Assembly: GCF_009455635.1 (NCBI RefSeq)
Contig: NZ_QPER01000001.1
Coordinates: 1,364,001-1,428,000, forward strand
Direction of reading: 5' to 3'
DNA: 64,000 bases
Source of the DNA: Paraburkholderia agricolaris
GTDB lineage: Bacteria > Pseudomonadota > Gammaproteobacteria > Burkholderiales > Burkholderiaceae
The notes beneath the pieces are model-generated. The model ran no database searches, was not told where the DNA came from, and worked only from the letters and a program-made list of their open reading frames with translations. Below, piece by piece: positions 40,870-48,351 of the stretch. A program made the position numbers and the translations under genes. Position 1 is the stretch's first letter; every line of letters begins with the position of its first letter.

Positions 40870-41042
40870 GACGCGAGGAATGTATAGAGTGATTCGAGGT
40901 CGTAGACGTGGGTCTTATGACCGAGCTTGTATCTCCGAATGATTTCGCCGGCTCGGTCTATCCGGCTGATCGCATAGCGCGGAACGCCGAGGATCTCGGC
41001 GGCCTCTTTCGCGCTAATGCGCTTCCCCTTCGCGATTTCCAT
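40734..41042 (-). CDS. excisionase-like DNA-binding protein
   Basis: The 102-aa protein begins MEIAKGKRISAKEAAEILGV, then PRYAISRIDRAGEIIRRYKLG, a MerR/excisionase-type winged HTH. A Ser/Ala-rich tail follows. Its position directly upstream of int fits Xis. The long out-of-frame overlap with int (136 nt) is unusual and could couple their expression. The tail encoded in the overlap may be dispensable. Confidence 0.7.
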   Translation of the reverse strand: MEIAKGKRISAKEAAEILGVPRYAISRIDRAGEIIRRYKLGHKTHVYDLESLYTFLASCQSKPLQRPAAGATAGRSSASSKVAEFEKPSFSLRAFLQSRPTN

Positions 41043-41252
41043 TTGATCCCTCAGTGTTTGCGCGTGGTTTTCTGAATTCGTTGTGCGACATTCAATTTTT
41101 CAGAGTCGTCCGATGGCGGTTGGCGGGATGGCGGAGCACCATGTTGTTTCTCTCAGCCGCGCTCCCCCGCGGTTTCTGGCCTCGCGATCTGCGAGGTCTT
41201 TTTTCGTTAACCCCGCTTTCCCAAAAGTCGCGCGCGTCTTGCAGTTGTCGAG

Positions 41253-41300
41253 CGGCGCACGTACTATCGCGCCAGAAAATAAGATTGGGAGTTCACGCAT
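41253..41300 (-). pseudogene. ASCH 5'-end remnant R1
   Basis: The first 16 codons read MRELPILFSGAIVRAP, nearly identical to the intact ASCH gene at 45418-46146 (MRELPILFSGAMVRAL). Downstream similarity fades within a few codons (LDNCKTR) and the frame ends after 66 codons. Its ATG overlaps the ATG of the plus-strand membrane gene at 41299 in the shared sequence CATG. Confidence 0.65.
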
Positions 41301-41817
41301 GGATTACCTTCTCAATTGGATCGAACACCATCCCGGCACAGCGTCGTGGGTTCAAGGTGTAGGGTCGATCTTGGCCATTGGCGCTGCTATATGGATTGCA
41401 TCCCGCCAGTCGGCTGCGGCCCAAGAATCGCGGCGAATGGAGTTGGTTGACCGGCTTGAAGCAGTTGAGAAGATGCTCACGACTTGTCGTGACAGGACAA
41501 ATGACCTCTACCAAGAGTTGGTCGTGCTTCCGGCCAAGGAGGGGCGCAAGTACCCGACCTTGGTGTCTGTTAATGCATTGAGGGTTTCCCTTCAGGTCGT
41601 CACGGCCATAGCTCCTGTTCAGGCTCCGACCGCGATGGCTGTCGAAGCGCTGATCGTGGCGCAGACCGCCATTGCAAACGGGATGGGTGTCATTCCGAGC
41701 CGGACTCGCGAATTCCCCGTGACATGGGAAGATGGATTCCGCGAACTCAACACGTCGATTGGCGCAGCCGCCGAGATGCTTGGTGCGGAAATCAATCGAG
41801 TCAAGAACTCCTATTAG
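41299..41817 (+). CDS. prophage membrane protein, WVQ family member 1
   Basis: The 172-aa protein starts MDYLLNWIEHHPGTASWVQG and has one membrane span (about 17-34, VQGVGSILAIGAAIWIASR). A 130-residue helical, probably cytoplasmic domain follows. The W-V/A-Q-x-x-x-S/T...A-I/V motif ahead of the span recurs in four other genes of this region. GGGAG 7 nt upstream (inside remnant R1) is its ribosome site. Function is unknown; it is a candidate superinfection-exclusion or defence moron. Confidence 0.75.
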   Translation: MDYLLNWIEHHPGTASWVQGVGSILAIGAAIWIASRQSAAAQESRRMELVDRLEAVEKMLTTCRDRTNDLYQELVVLPAKEGRKYPTLVSVNALRVSLQVVTAIAPVQAPTAMAVEALIVAQTAIANGMGVIPSRTREFPVTWEDGFRELNTSIGAAAEMLGAEINRVKNSY

Positions 41818-41862
41818 CTGTCGATTTGCCTCTGGATGATTTCTACCTTCGTGACCATTGAT

Positions 41863-41910
41863 GAGCGCACGCACCATTGCAGGGCTCAAAGAGACTGTGC
41901 GTTCCTTCAT
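41863..41910 (-). pseudogene. ASCH 5'-end remnant R2
   Basis: MKERTVSLSPAMVRAL matches the ASCH start at 10 of 16 positions; then the sequence diverges. The minus-strand frame continues without resemblance to ASCH. The CATG at its start begins the TCATGCTACGAT box that precedes the gene at 41946. Confidence 0.6.
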
Positions 41911-41918
41911 GCTACGAT
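41910..41918 (+). promoter_or_regulatory. extended -10-like box TGCTACGAT (copy 1)
   Basis: This is the same box, with one base change, as at 43946, 46738 and 47436. It lies 27 nt before the ATG at 41946. No -35 is recognisable, as allowed for extended -10 promoters. Confidence 0.45.
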
Positions 41919-41945
41919 CCTCGCAAGCTTGGGAGAGACAGCTCT

Positions 41946-42224
41946 ATGAACAAGCAAAATTTCGTCGAGGCGGTTTTGCTCGCGGCCCGTGAGCGTGGCT
42001 TGCGAGTTGAGCCAAACCGCAACGGCCAGCAACAGATTTGCTTTAACGAGAAAAGCAAAAAGAGCCTTCACGTGAGGCACCTCGAGGATTTGCATCCGGC
42101 TATCCTTGACCCGGACCTCAGCGTCACTGAAGTGAATGCCCTGATACAGAAGGTTGCTCCAGGCCGGCCCTGCACCCATCGCGGGATGCGGGAGATCGTT
42201 GAAACAATTCGCCGACGCCGTTGA
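41946..42224 (+). CDS. prophage hypothetical protein
   Basis: The 92-aa basic protein starts MNKQNFVEAVLLAARERGLR and contains QQICFNEKSKKSLHVRHLED. There is no membrane span and no family I recognise. GGGAGAG precedes the ATG. It is followed 21 bp later by a small Cys-pair protein, probably in one transcript. Confidence 0.65.
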   Translation: MNKQNFVEAVLLAARERGLRVEPNRNGQQQICFNEKSKKSLHVRHLEDLHPAILDPDLSVTEVNALIQKVAPGRPCTHRGMREIVETIRRRR

Positions 42225-42245
42225 AGAGGCGTCGGACAGTTGAAA

Positions 42246-42470
42246 ATGAACCTCTGGATTCAACCTTGTGCACCATGCGCGACTCTCTACGGCCTGCCGG
42301 CCGTCACCGAGCCGCACGAAGCGCTGACGCTGAACGGCACCGGGGCGGTTAATGACTCGCGTATAGAAGAGCACTACACCTGCACGCGATGCCGCGCAGT
42401 GTTCGCGCGGATTCTCACTGGCACGCAGAGCCGCCAGATTTGGATGCTGCTGAACGCTGGGCAGCATTAG
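42246..42470 (+). CDS. small CxxC/CxxC protein (copy 1)
   Basis: The 74-aa protein has two Cys pairs, QPCAPC near residue 8 and YTCTRC near residue 46, spaced as a zinc ribbon. HYTCTRCRAVFARI resembles QYFCRACGADWTRN of the protein at 43989, so the two are probably paralogues. Function is unknown. Confidence 0.6.
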   Translation: MNLWIQPCAPCATLYGLPAVTEPHEALTLNGTGAVNDSRIEEHYTCTRCRAVFARILTGTQSRQIWMLLNAGQH

Positions 42471-42512
42471 GACGATCGTCGGTCGAGACGCCAGCTTCTT
42501 GTTGCTCGAGGA

Positions 42513-42560
42513 CAATGCACGTACCATTGCGCTAGAAAAAATAACTGGATGTTTAGTCAT
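42513..42560 (-). pseudogene. ASCH 5'-end remnant R3
   Basis: MTKHPVIFSSAMVRAL matches the ASCH start at P, I, F, S, A, M, V, R, A and L; beyond this it diverges. The ATG overlaps the plus-strand ATG at 42559 in CATG, as at R1 and R4. Confidence 0.6.
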
Positions 42561-43206
42561 GACACGCCTCAGCAATGTCGTCTTTTGGATTGCTGCCGTG
42601 ACGTTTTCGGTCGCGATGCTCGCACTCGCCATGCTTGCGTGTCGGATCATTGAGCAAGCGCTCGATTCTAAGAAGGACTTCTGGGACATCGCGACTGCTA
42701 TCGGAACGTGCGGCGCGGTCGCTGTTGCCTTGTGGTTTGGCCTTCGACAGGAGACTCTCAGACGAAGAGACTCGGTCGTGCGCGCTCGCTTGATTGGCGC
42801 ATACCTCACTCCTCGACTGTCCGTCCTCCTCGATGCTGCGTGCAAGACGCGGATCATTCTGCAAACGCCCATAGGGGAACTCCCGCTCACTTCCAAATAC
42901 GGTCAAGCAGAGAGCGCTTGCCGTCCTATGGGCTGGGTCATACCGCCCGATGACTTGGCGGCGCTGACTCCACTTCCTCGGTCGACGGCCTTTCGACTGG
43001 CGCGCGCGATTGCGCTTATGAATGCCGTTGCCAGTGATATACCGGTCAAGGGACCAAGTTTCCAGCGTTTGACTACCTTCCGCACTGCCTTGCTGAACGG
43101 CTTTATCGCGTCTTGGGAAGAGCAACTTGACGAGGCGATCGATCTGATGACGGCTGTTCAAGCGGAACTGCTCTCCGTTAGTGCAGGACTTGTACGCCCG
43201 GCATAG
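42559..43206 (+). CDS. prophage membrane protein, WVQ family member 2
   Basis: The 215-aa protein has spans at about 8-30 and 43-61 (DFWDIATAIGTCGAVAVALW) and a basic RQETLRRRD stretch. A helical domain of roughly 145 residues follows. Its layout equals the other members, but the W-x-Q motif is degenerate (WDIATAIG). The start codon overlaps remnant R3. Function is unknown. Confidence 0.7.
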   Translation: MTRLSNVVFWIAAVTFSVAMLALAMLACRIIEQALDSKKDFWDIATAIGTCGAVAVALWFGLRQETLRRRDSVVRARLIGAYLTPRLSVLLDAACKTRIILQTPIGELPLTSKYGQAESACRPMGWVIPPDDLAALTPLPRSTAFRLARAIALMNAVASDIPVKGPSFQRLTTFRTALLNGFIASWEEQLDEAIDLMTAVQAELLSVSAGLVRPA

Positions 43207-43253
43207 CGTATTTGAGAGAATGATCGCCACGCGGTTGCGATAGTCCATGCTCA

Positions 43254-43832
43254 TCATTCAGTAATCGGATTCACAGCGGATGAAGCGACAGCCGCCGAGG
43301 CTGGCTTTCTCCACTTGGCGCACTCGTCCCACATACGGAGGCCTTTGGCAGACGGGCGATAGCACTTCGAGAGAAAGGTCGTGGCGCGCATACACTGGTA
43401 GCCGTGCCATCCGCCCGCGTGCGGCGAGATCAACCGGGCTAACGCGGTACTGCCGTTTTCATAGCGCACGATGTCGCCGGCCATCGGCCATGTATCGGCG
43501 GCGCGCGTATGCTCTATCGCCTTGTCGGGGTTGGTGGTGCGCCAATCGGGCCACACCCGCCCCTCGTTCTTCGCCTGCTTGGCGACGATGGTGTCGACGA
43601 TCTTGCCGGGCGACGCGCCGGCGCGCCATGCGCCATCCAGCGCGAGAACGACGAAGTCGATCCACTCCGGGATGTCGGTCGGTTCTGCTTCGATCTCGCA
43701 CAACTCTTTCCGGATGTGATCAACTAAGCCTTTTGTCCGCGGGCCGGGACCGAATGGCCGCTCAGACCAGTCGCGCTGCCGTTGAAGATGCGCGAGTATG
43801 TCGAACCGTACTGCGTCTGTATTAATAGTCAT
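43254..43832 (-). CDS. DUF550 dATP/dGTP pyrophosphohydrolase-domain protein
   Basis: The 192-aa protein starts MTINTDAVRFDILAHLQRQR. The N-terminal DUF550 domain carries FGPGPRTKGLVDHIRKELCE and WIDFVVLALDGAWRAG (helical MazG-like fold). A C-terminal region typical of phage variants has PMAGDIVRYENGSTA and HGYQCMRAT. It probably hydrolyses purine dNTPs. The frame is open upstream to an ATG at 43945, but DUF550 homology begins at 43832. Confidence 0.82.
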   Translation of the reverse strand: MTINTDAVRFDILAHLQRQRDWSERPFGPGPRTKGLVDHIRKELCEIEAEPTDIPEWIDFVVLALDGAWRAGASPGKIVDTIVAKQAKNEGRVWPDWRTTNPDKAIEHTRAADTWPMAGDIVRYENGSTALARLISPHAGGWHGYQCMRATTFLSKCYRPSAKGLRMWDECAKWRKPASAAVASSAVNPITE

Positions 43833-43945
43833 GGTTTGGTCTCTCTTTATTTGTGTGGTGCATAAACACCGTCTATTCGTGTGGCGGATATTGATCATCC
43901 GTTGCTCGATTGCTTCGCGCGTTGCGCGGATGTCCTGTTGCGTCA

Positions 43946-43954
43946 TGCTAGGAT
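43946..43954 (+). promoter_or_regulatory. extended -10-like box TGCTAGGAT (copy 2)
   Basis: It lies 34 nt before the ATG at 43989 within the shared TCATGCTAGGAT. No -35 is recognisable. Confidence 0.45.
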
Positions 43955-43988
43955 GGTGATTTCTTACTTTTTCATTACGGAATCCCGC

Positions 43989-44204
43989 ATGCCTTTCGAT
44001 ACAACGAAGTTCTGCGCACCGTGCAAGGATCTTCACGAGCATCCTAGCCATGACTCGCCTCACCAGTCTCTGTGCGAAAGTGGTTCCGCCAGAGAGCCCC
44101 TCGGCAAGCGTATAGAGCAGTACTTTTGCCGCGCGTGCGGTGCAGATTGGACCCGAAACATCGAGACGTTTCGCGGTGGCAAGGTCAAATGGCATTTGAT
44201 CTGA
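43989..44204 (+). CDS. small CxxC/CxxC protein (copy 2)
   Basis: The 71-aa protein begins MPFDTTKFCAPCKDLHEHPS and has a second pair in QYFCRACGADWTRN, then a basic tail GGKVKWHLI. It looks like a zinc-ribbon protein and a divergent paralogue of the 42246 product. The conserved box upstream suggests its own promoter. Confidence 0.65.
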   Translation: MPFDTTKFCAPCKDLHEHPSHDSPHQSLCESGSAREPLGKRIEQYFCRACGADWTRNIETFRGGKVKWHLI

Positions 44205-44278
44205 TGTCCCGCCTGAAGGGCTGAGCTACTTACCGGTCTGAGCGAGTAATGCCGGTTGCGTTTTCGTTGGCATGATGT

Positions 44279-45328
44279 TCACGCGAGTTCAAGGCCGGGC
44301 TGACGCAAGCGGTCGCGCTGCAACGGCTCATAGTTGACGTTCAATTCACAGCCGATGAAACGGCGGCCCAGGCGCGAGGCGACTTTGCCCGTCGTGCCAC
44401 TACCGAAAAACGGATCGAACACGACTTCGCCAGTGCGCGAGCCGGCCAAAACGCATGGCTCTACGAGCGCTTCGGGAAAGGTGGCGAAGTGCGCGCCTTT
44501 GTAGGGAGTCGTCGCAATTGTCCAAACCGATCGTCGGTTTGCGCGGCCGCCTTCGCCGGTCCATTCGTTGCCGCTTTTCGTCCGAGACTCTTCGCGGTCG
44601 TCGTCGCCGTATTTGTTGCCGCCGAATCGCGGCCCTACTGCTTTCATCGCGCCGTTTGTCTTGCCGGGTACGCGGTCACTGCCGGCCTGATTTGGCAAGT
44701 TGGGTTGAGCAAGGCGATCCACGCTTGTTTCAGCCAATGGTTGCGAGATCGCTTCAGAGTCATAGAAGTACTGTTCGCGCTTTGAAAGTAGGAACAGTGA
44801 CTCATGCGCCTTCGTGCACCGATCACGCACGCTTTCTGGCATGGGATTCGGCTTGTGCCAGATGATCTCCTGCCGTAGATACCACCCATCAGCACGGAGC
44901 GCGAAAGCGAGCATCCATGGAACACCGATTAGGTCTTTCGGTTTTAGTCCGGAGTCTTGTGGGATTGCACCAGTCCGTGATGCTTTTTGCGGATGCCCTT
45001 CGATCTGGCGAGCGCTGATTATCGAGCGGTCTGCCATTTGGCCGGTGCGTCCTTGCGCGCCCCACGATCCAGCGTAGCTGTCGCCGATGTTCAGCCAGAG
45101 CGTGCCGTCGTCCGCAAGAACTTCGTGTGCGCCTCGGAAGACGTCAACCATCGCTGCGATGTATTGTTCCGGCGTTTCTTCTAGTCCAAGCTGGCCGGCA
45201 TGGCCGTAGTCGCGTAGCCCGTAGTAGGGCGGTGACGTGACGATGGTTTGCACCTTGACGCCGTCCGCGATCATCTTGCGCATTGTGTCGCGGCAGTCAC
45301 CGAAGTGGCATTTGTCGATCCAGTTCAC
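44279..45328 (-). CDS. prophage DNA methyltransferase (beta-class, N4-C or N6-A)
   Basis: The 349-aa enzyme has catalytic TSPPY near residue 31, VFDPFFGSGTTGKVASRLGR (SAM-binding motif I) near residue 303, and GRRFIGCELN at the end. The order IV...I marks a beta-type N6-adenine/N4-cytosine methyltransferase. No restriction gene is adjacent, so it may protect phage DNA. The start is GTG at 45328, overlapping the stop of the small gene upstream (GTGA); GGAGGAAG lies just before it. Confidence 0.9.
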   Translation of the reverse strand: MNWIDKCHFGDCRDTMRKMIADGVKVQTIVTSPPYYGLRDYGHAGQLGLEETPEQYIAAMVDVFRGAHEVLADDGTLWLNIGDSYAGSWGAQGRTGQMADRSIISARQIEGHPQKASRTGAIPQDSGLKPKDLIGVPWMLAFALRADGWYLRQEIIWHKPNPMPESVRDRCTKAHESLFLLSKREQYFYDSEAISQPLAETSVDRLAQPNLPNQAGSDRVPGKTNGAMKAVGPRFGGNKYGDDDREESRTKSGNEWTGEGGRANRRSVWTIATTPYKGAHFATFPEALVEPCVLAGSRTGEVVFDPFFGSGTTGKVASRLGRRFIGCELNVNYEPLQRDRLRQPGLELA

Positions 45329-45417
45329 TTCTTCCTCCGTGCATACAGCCAACCCAAGACCACACCCACCGCCATCGCGCCTAATACGGCGAGAGCGAAC
45401 CATGCAAAACCGGTCAT
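45325..45417 (-). CDS. 30-residue membrane peptide
   Basis: MTGFAWFALAVLGAMAVGVV then a basic YARRKK end: one membrane span with a cytoplasmic Arg/Lys tail. Its ATG directly follows the ASCH stop codon and its stop overlaps the methyltransferase start, so all three genes look translationally coupled. Function is unknown. Confidence 0.65.
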   Translation of the reverse strand: MTGFAWFALAVLGAMAVGVVLGWLYARRKK

Positions 45418-46146
45418 TCAGGCAACTCGCTTGAATTCGACGACCCAGATCCACGGGTTGGCGTCCCACGAACCCTCGCCGCTGATCGATTCCCAAAGGC
45501 AGCGGAACGAGCTGCGCGGCGAGTAGGTGCCATCCACGCCATTTCGACCGTAGGTGCTCCAGAAACTGGAAGCTGTCTTGGCGATGCCTTCAGCAATGGC
45601 GTCTTGTTCGCTGATGTCTTGCAAGCGCTCGACACGCACGCCCGTGACTTCGAGCGTGATGCGCGACGCCCAGCGCGGCATGTGGATGGACGGGCATGCC
45701 TTGGCGCCATAGCTCAGCAGCGCAGATGATCGAGGGCAGCCGGTGACGCTGTAGCTGGCACCGGATGCGCGCGTTTCCTCGACCCAGTAATCTCCGATCG
45801 TCGGCGTGGTCGGGACGTCGTGGCGAAACAGGCCCGGTTTTTCCAGCGTGCCGCGAAGCTTGCTGATGACGCCGCTTTCGCGCACCCACAGACGGTCACC
45901 CGGCATGCCGTACGGGCAGGGCAGCAGATCAAACTGCGGGAAGTCGCTGCCGACGCCGCGGCGGATGAAAGCGCCGAAGCGCCCTTTCTTTGGGTGGCTT
46001 GACGTGATGCGACCGAACTGCGGCGGGACGTCGAAGGCCCAGCCGTCGGCCGGCTGATGAGCGATCACACGCCGCGTCTGCTTCTTGCGGTCGTCGAGCA
46101 GCGCACGTACCATCGCGCCAGAAAACAAAATCGGGAGTTCACGCAT
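45418..46146 (-). CDS. ASCH-like phage protein (morphogenetic-protein annotation in relatives)
   Basis: The 242-aa protein starts MRELPILFSGAMVRALLDDR and then KKQTRRVI. This opening is common in phage proteins annotated as ASCH-domain or morphogenetic. GDRLWVRES and MPRWASRITLEVTGVRVERL with DISEQDAIAEGI are also typical. ASCH domains are thought to bind RNA or modified nucleosides. It leads a minus-strand operon with the membrane peptide and methyltransferase. Its first 16 codons recur in four truncated copies nearby. Confidence 0.85.
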   Translation of the reverse strand: MRELPILFSGAMVRALLDDRKKQTRRVIAHQPADGWAFDVPPQFGRITSSHPKKGRFGAFIRRGVGSDFPQFDLLPCPYGMPGDRLWVRESGVISKLRGTLEKPGLFRHDVPTTPTIGDYWVEETRASGASYSVTGCPRSSALLSYGAKACPSIHMPRWASRITLEVTGVRVERLQDISEQDAIAEGIAKTASSFWSTYGRNGVDGTYSPRSSFRCLWESISGEGSWDANPWIWVVEFKRVA

Positions 46147-46645
46147 GACGTCTTTCCATCGGGGTGATTGGCTGGCGGTGGTTCAAGCAATTACTGCCAC
46201 GTTTGCTGTCGTGGCTGCATTTGCTGTTGTGTTTGTTCAGAACTGGCTGGAGCGTCGTCGCCAACGCCTCGATGCGATTCGACTGATGCGCTTCGCCTAC
46301 AGCTATGTTGAAAGCGCTCATGCCCATGCGGAGATGTTCGAGTCCATGATCAAGAAGGAAGCGAACGAAAGCGCCATCGATTTCAGACGCATGAAGCTTG
46401 TGATGACACAACTTCTGCGCGAAATGAACTCCGTTCCCACATTGAACTTGCCCACGGTTTTGTCGGCCCGCATTTTCGGGATGGCCAAAGATCAGACCGA
46501 GCGCCTTATAGAATTGATCGAGTCGGAAAGTAAGGGCCGGACAGCCGCTTCTTACATCACTTTTCCCTCTCTCGTCAGAACACTCAGAGAAGTCCGCGAT
46601 CAGCTTCATGCCGAGAACGTCCGGGTTCGAAAGGGCGGCCGGTGA
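46145..46645 (+). CDS. prophage membrane protein, WVQ family member 3
   Basis: The 166-aa protein starts MTSFHRGDWLAVVQAITATF and has one span (about 12-33) and a helical C-terminal region. It is divergent from the intact ASCH gene and the start codons overlap in CATG; its GGGAG ribosome site lies in ASCH codons 3-5 read backward. Function is unknown. Confidence 0.72.
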   Translation: MTSFHRGDWLAVVQAITATFAVVAAFAVVFVQNWLERRRQRLDAIRLMRFAYSYVESAHAHAEMFESMIKKEANESAIDFRRMKLVMTQLLREMNSVPTLNLPTVLSARIFGMAKDQTERLIELIESESKGRTAASYITFPSLVRTLREVRDQLHAENVRVRKGGR

Positions 46646-46690
46646 GAAGGTTTGTGTTGGTTTGAAAACATTGCGTGCCCGGCGATTGTG

Positions 46691-46738
46691 CAGAGCGCGC
46701 ACCATTGCGCCGCTGAAAAGGATAGGGCGTTCCTTCAT
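46691..46738 (-). pseudogene. ASCH 5'-end remnant R5
   Basis: MKERPILFSGAMVRAL matches the ASCH start at 13 of 16 positions, then HNRRARNV diverges. Its own GAGGAA site is still present upstream on the minus strand. It abuts the TCATGCTAGGAT box before the gene at 46771. Confidence 0.65.
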
Positions 46739-46746
46739 GCTAGGAT
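46738..46746 (+). promoter_or_regulatory. extended -10-like box TGCTAGGAT (copy 3)
   Basis: It lies 24 nt before the GTG at 46771. Confidence 0.45.
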
Positions 46747-46770
46747 TCCTCAAAATTGGACGGAGGCGGT

Positions 46771-47364
46771 GTGAAGCAAGTCGAATGGAAATGGCCACTT
46801 GGCGTTATCGGATTCGTTATCGCCGCAGCGATCTTTCTCCACTATCAGCCGCATAAGTCCGGTGACGTGGCTGCGTGGGTGCAGGCTGCTGCCTCTGTTG
46901 TGGCGATCGCCTGGTCGGGCTGGAGTTCGCGTCGTTTGCAACTGGACGTTCGGCGTGACCAACGATTGGCTGCTGCCGAATCGATCTTTGAGATAGCGCA
47001 TGGGTCGTTCATGTTCTCCCGATATGTCGTAGATCAACTGGGAGCGCCAGAGATTATGCGAGATGTTCGCGAGGCCAAGAGACACTTCGACTACGCACAA
47101 CTTCAGGAACTTGAGAGAATTGCTGCTGCAATTCCTCTTCACGGCCTTGAAACGCCTGGTCTTGTAAAACTCATCATCATTTTGGGTGCGACCATTAGGC
47201 AGATGAGAGAGGTCGTAAGTCTGGCGCTCAGCATGGACCGTCCAATGGATGAAGGTGAGCGGTCGGAATTTACAATCACACTGACGCAGATGCGTAATAG
47301 ATGCGACGAGACGCAGCGAGATATTGGTGAAATTGTCGAGCTTATTAGGAGCGGGCGCGGTTAA
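46771..47364 (+). CDS. prophage membrane protein, WVQ family member 4
   Basis: The 197-aa protein starts at a GTG with GGAGG close upstream. Spans lie at about 8-24 and 35-51 (DVAAWVQAAASVVAIAWSGW), then SSRRLQLDVRRDQR and a helical domain. The W-V-Q motif is shared with members 1 and 5. Function is unknown. Confidence 0.75.
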   Translation: MKQVEWKWPLGVIGFVIAAAIFLHYQPHKSGDVAAWVQAAASVVAIAWSGWSSRRLQLDVRRDQRLAAAESIFEIAHGSFMFSRYVVDQLGAPEIMRDVREAKRHFDYAQLQELERIAAAIPLHGLETPGLVKLIIILGATIRQMREVVSLALSMDRPMDEGERSEFTITLTQMRNRCDETQRDIGEIVELIRSGRG

Positions 47365-47435
47365 CCGATAGCAGTATTTGCTACGTGGCTTCTCGCCGGT
47401 ATCCGGCACTGCTGCTCGTATCGTGTTGTCGGTCA

Positions 47436-47444
47436 TGCTAGGAT
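47436..47444 (+). promoter_or_regulatory. extended -10-like box TGCTAGGAT (copy 4)
   Basis: It lies 25 nt before the ATG at 47470; the shared string is GGTCATGCTAGGATTT. On the minus strand the CATG would start an unrelated frame (MTDNTIRAAV), so only the box is conserved here. Confidence 0.45.
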
Positions 47445-47469
47445 TTCGCCCAAATGCGCGGGGGCGACC

Positions 47470-48114
47470 ATGGACGGCAATAAGAACGACGAGTACGAAG
47501 CGAAGCTGCGCGACTCGGTAATGGCGATTGTTGGCTTTGCACTCGGTGCTGTACTCGCTGCGGCGTTCACTCATATGCCTGGGGACTCTTCCGCGTGGGC
47601 CTCGTGGGCTCAGACGATAGGAACAGTTGGCACTATTGCCGTGGCGCTGATAGTCGCGAGACGTCAGATCATGGCCGAACGTGCCGCACGTACCGAGGCA
47701 ACGAACACGGAAGCGGCAACCGTGATTCTTAGCTTGCAGGTCATGGCAAATGAACTTGCACGTATGTGCACCCTGTCGATGTTTCAAAAGCAGGATAAGA
47801 GCGGGAGGATTATTTACGCCGATGCTGCTGGAGAATTTGACGCCCTGGCCAGCATGTTTCGCGACTTCCCCATTGACGTCGTCGCCTCGCAAGGCAAAGT
47901 TGGAGATTTGCTTCAGCTTCGTCGCATTGCCTTGGAAATGGCTGGGATACTTCGATCCGATCCGGATCTCGGCGGCGAGCAGTTCGTCGCAAGGCACCGA
48001 ACGCGAAACCGCGAATTGACCAAATCCGCGCGACGAATCTCCATCGCGCTGGCTAACTTGGTTGAAGAAATATGTCCCGGTAAGTTCACATCGCGGATAG
48101 TCAGTCACATGTGA
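47470..48114 (+). CDS. prophage membrane protein, WVQ family member 5
   Basis: The 214-aa protein starts MDGNKNDEYEAKLRDSVMAI and has spans at about 16-33 and 45-63. The motif SSAWASWAQTIGTVGTIAVA precedes ARRQIMAERAARTEA and a helical domain of about 140 residues. It is the rightmost member of the array and convergent with the small-protein operon. Function is unknown. Confidence 0.75.
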   Translation: MDGNKNDEYEAKLRDSVMAIVGFALGAVLAAAFTHMPGDSSAWASWAQTIGTVGTIAVALIVARRQIMAERAARTEATNTEAATVILSLQVMANELARMCTLSMFQKQDKSGRIIYADAAGEFDALASMFRDFPIDVVASQGKVGDLLQLRRIALEMAGILRSDPDLGGEQFVARHRTRNRELTKSARRISIALANLVEEICPGKFTSRIVSHM

Positions 48115-48171
48115 AATGTGAAGTTTTTCTTTGCTCAGCATGTGCTTGTACCCTGTAAGGTCTGGTTTGCT

Positions 48172-48333
48172 TCAATCGCCGATGCGCGGATGGTGCACAT
48201 CGCATTGGTGTTCACCAAGGGCTTCGTCGTGCACGTTCGCGACGCGACCCATACAGCCGAGCATGAATCCTATTGCCGCTCCGACATGCAGAGCGGAAAG
48301 GAGTGCTAACCAGAATGTGACGTTCGAAACCAT
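48172..48333 (-). CDS. small prophage membrane protein (53 aa)
   Basis: MVSNVTFWLALLSALHVGAA... has one span (about 6-25) and a His/Cys-containing tail (GEHQCDVHHPRIGD). It is the last of a chain of small genes behind MazG, 18 bp after the previous stop. There is no family I recognise. Confidence 0.6.
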   Translation of the reverse strand: MVSNVTFWLALLSALHVGAAIGFMLGCMGRVANVHDEALGEHQCDVHHPRIGD

Positions 48334-48351
48334 TGGTGAGCCTTTACGGGA

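Noticed and set aside
46750..48141. 463-codon minus-strand frame
   Set aside because: It runs antisense to two membrane-protein genes with ribosome sites and conserved motifs; its translation shows no domain. Only the ASCH remnant at the left is meaningful.
48118..48309. plus-strand 63-codon frame
   Set aside because: It overlaps the minus-strand 53-aa gene that fits the coupled operon, and it has no ribosome site.
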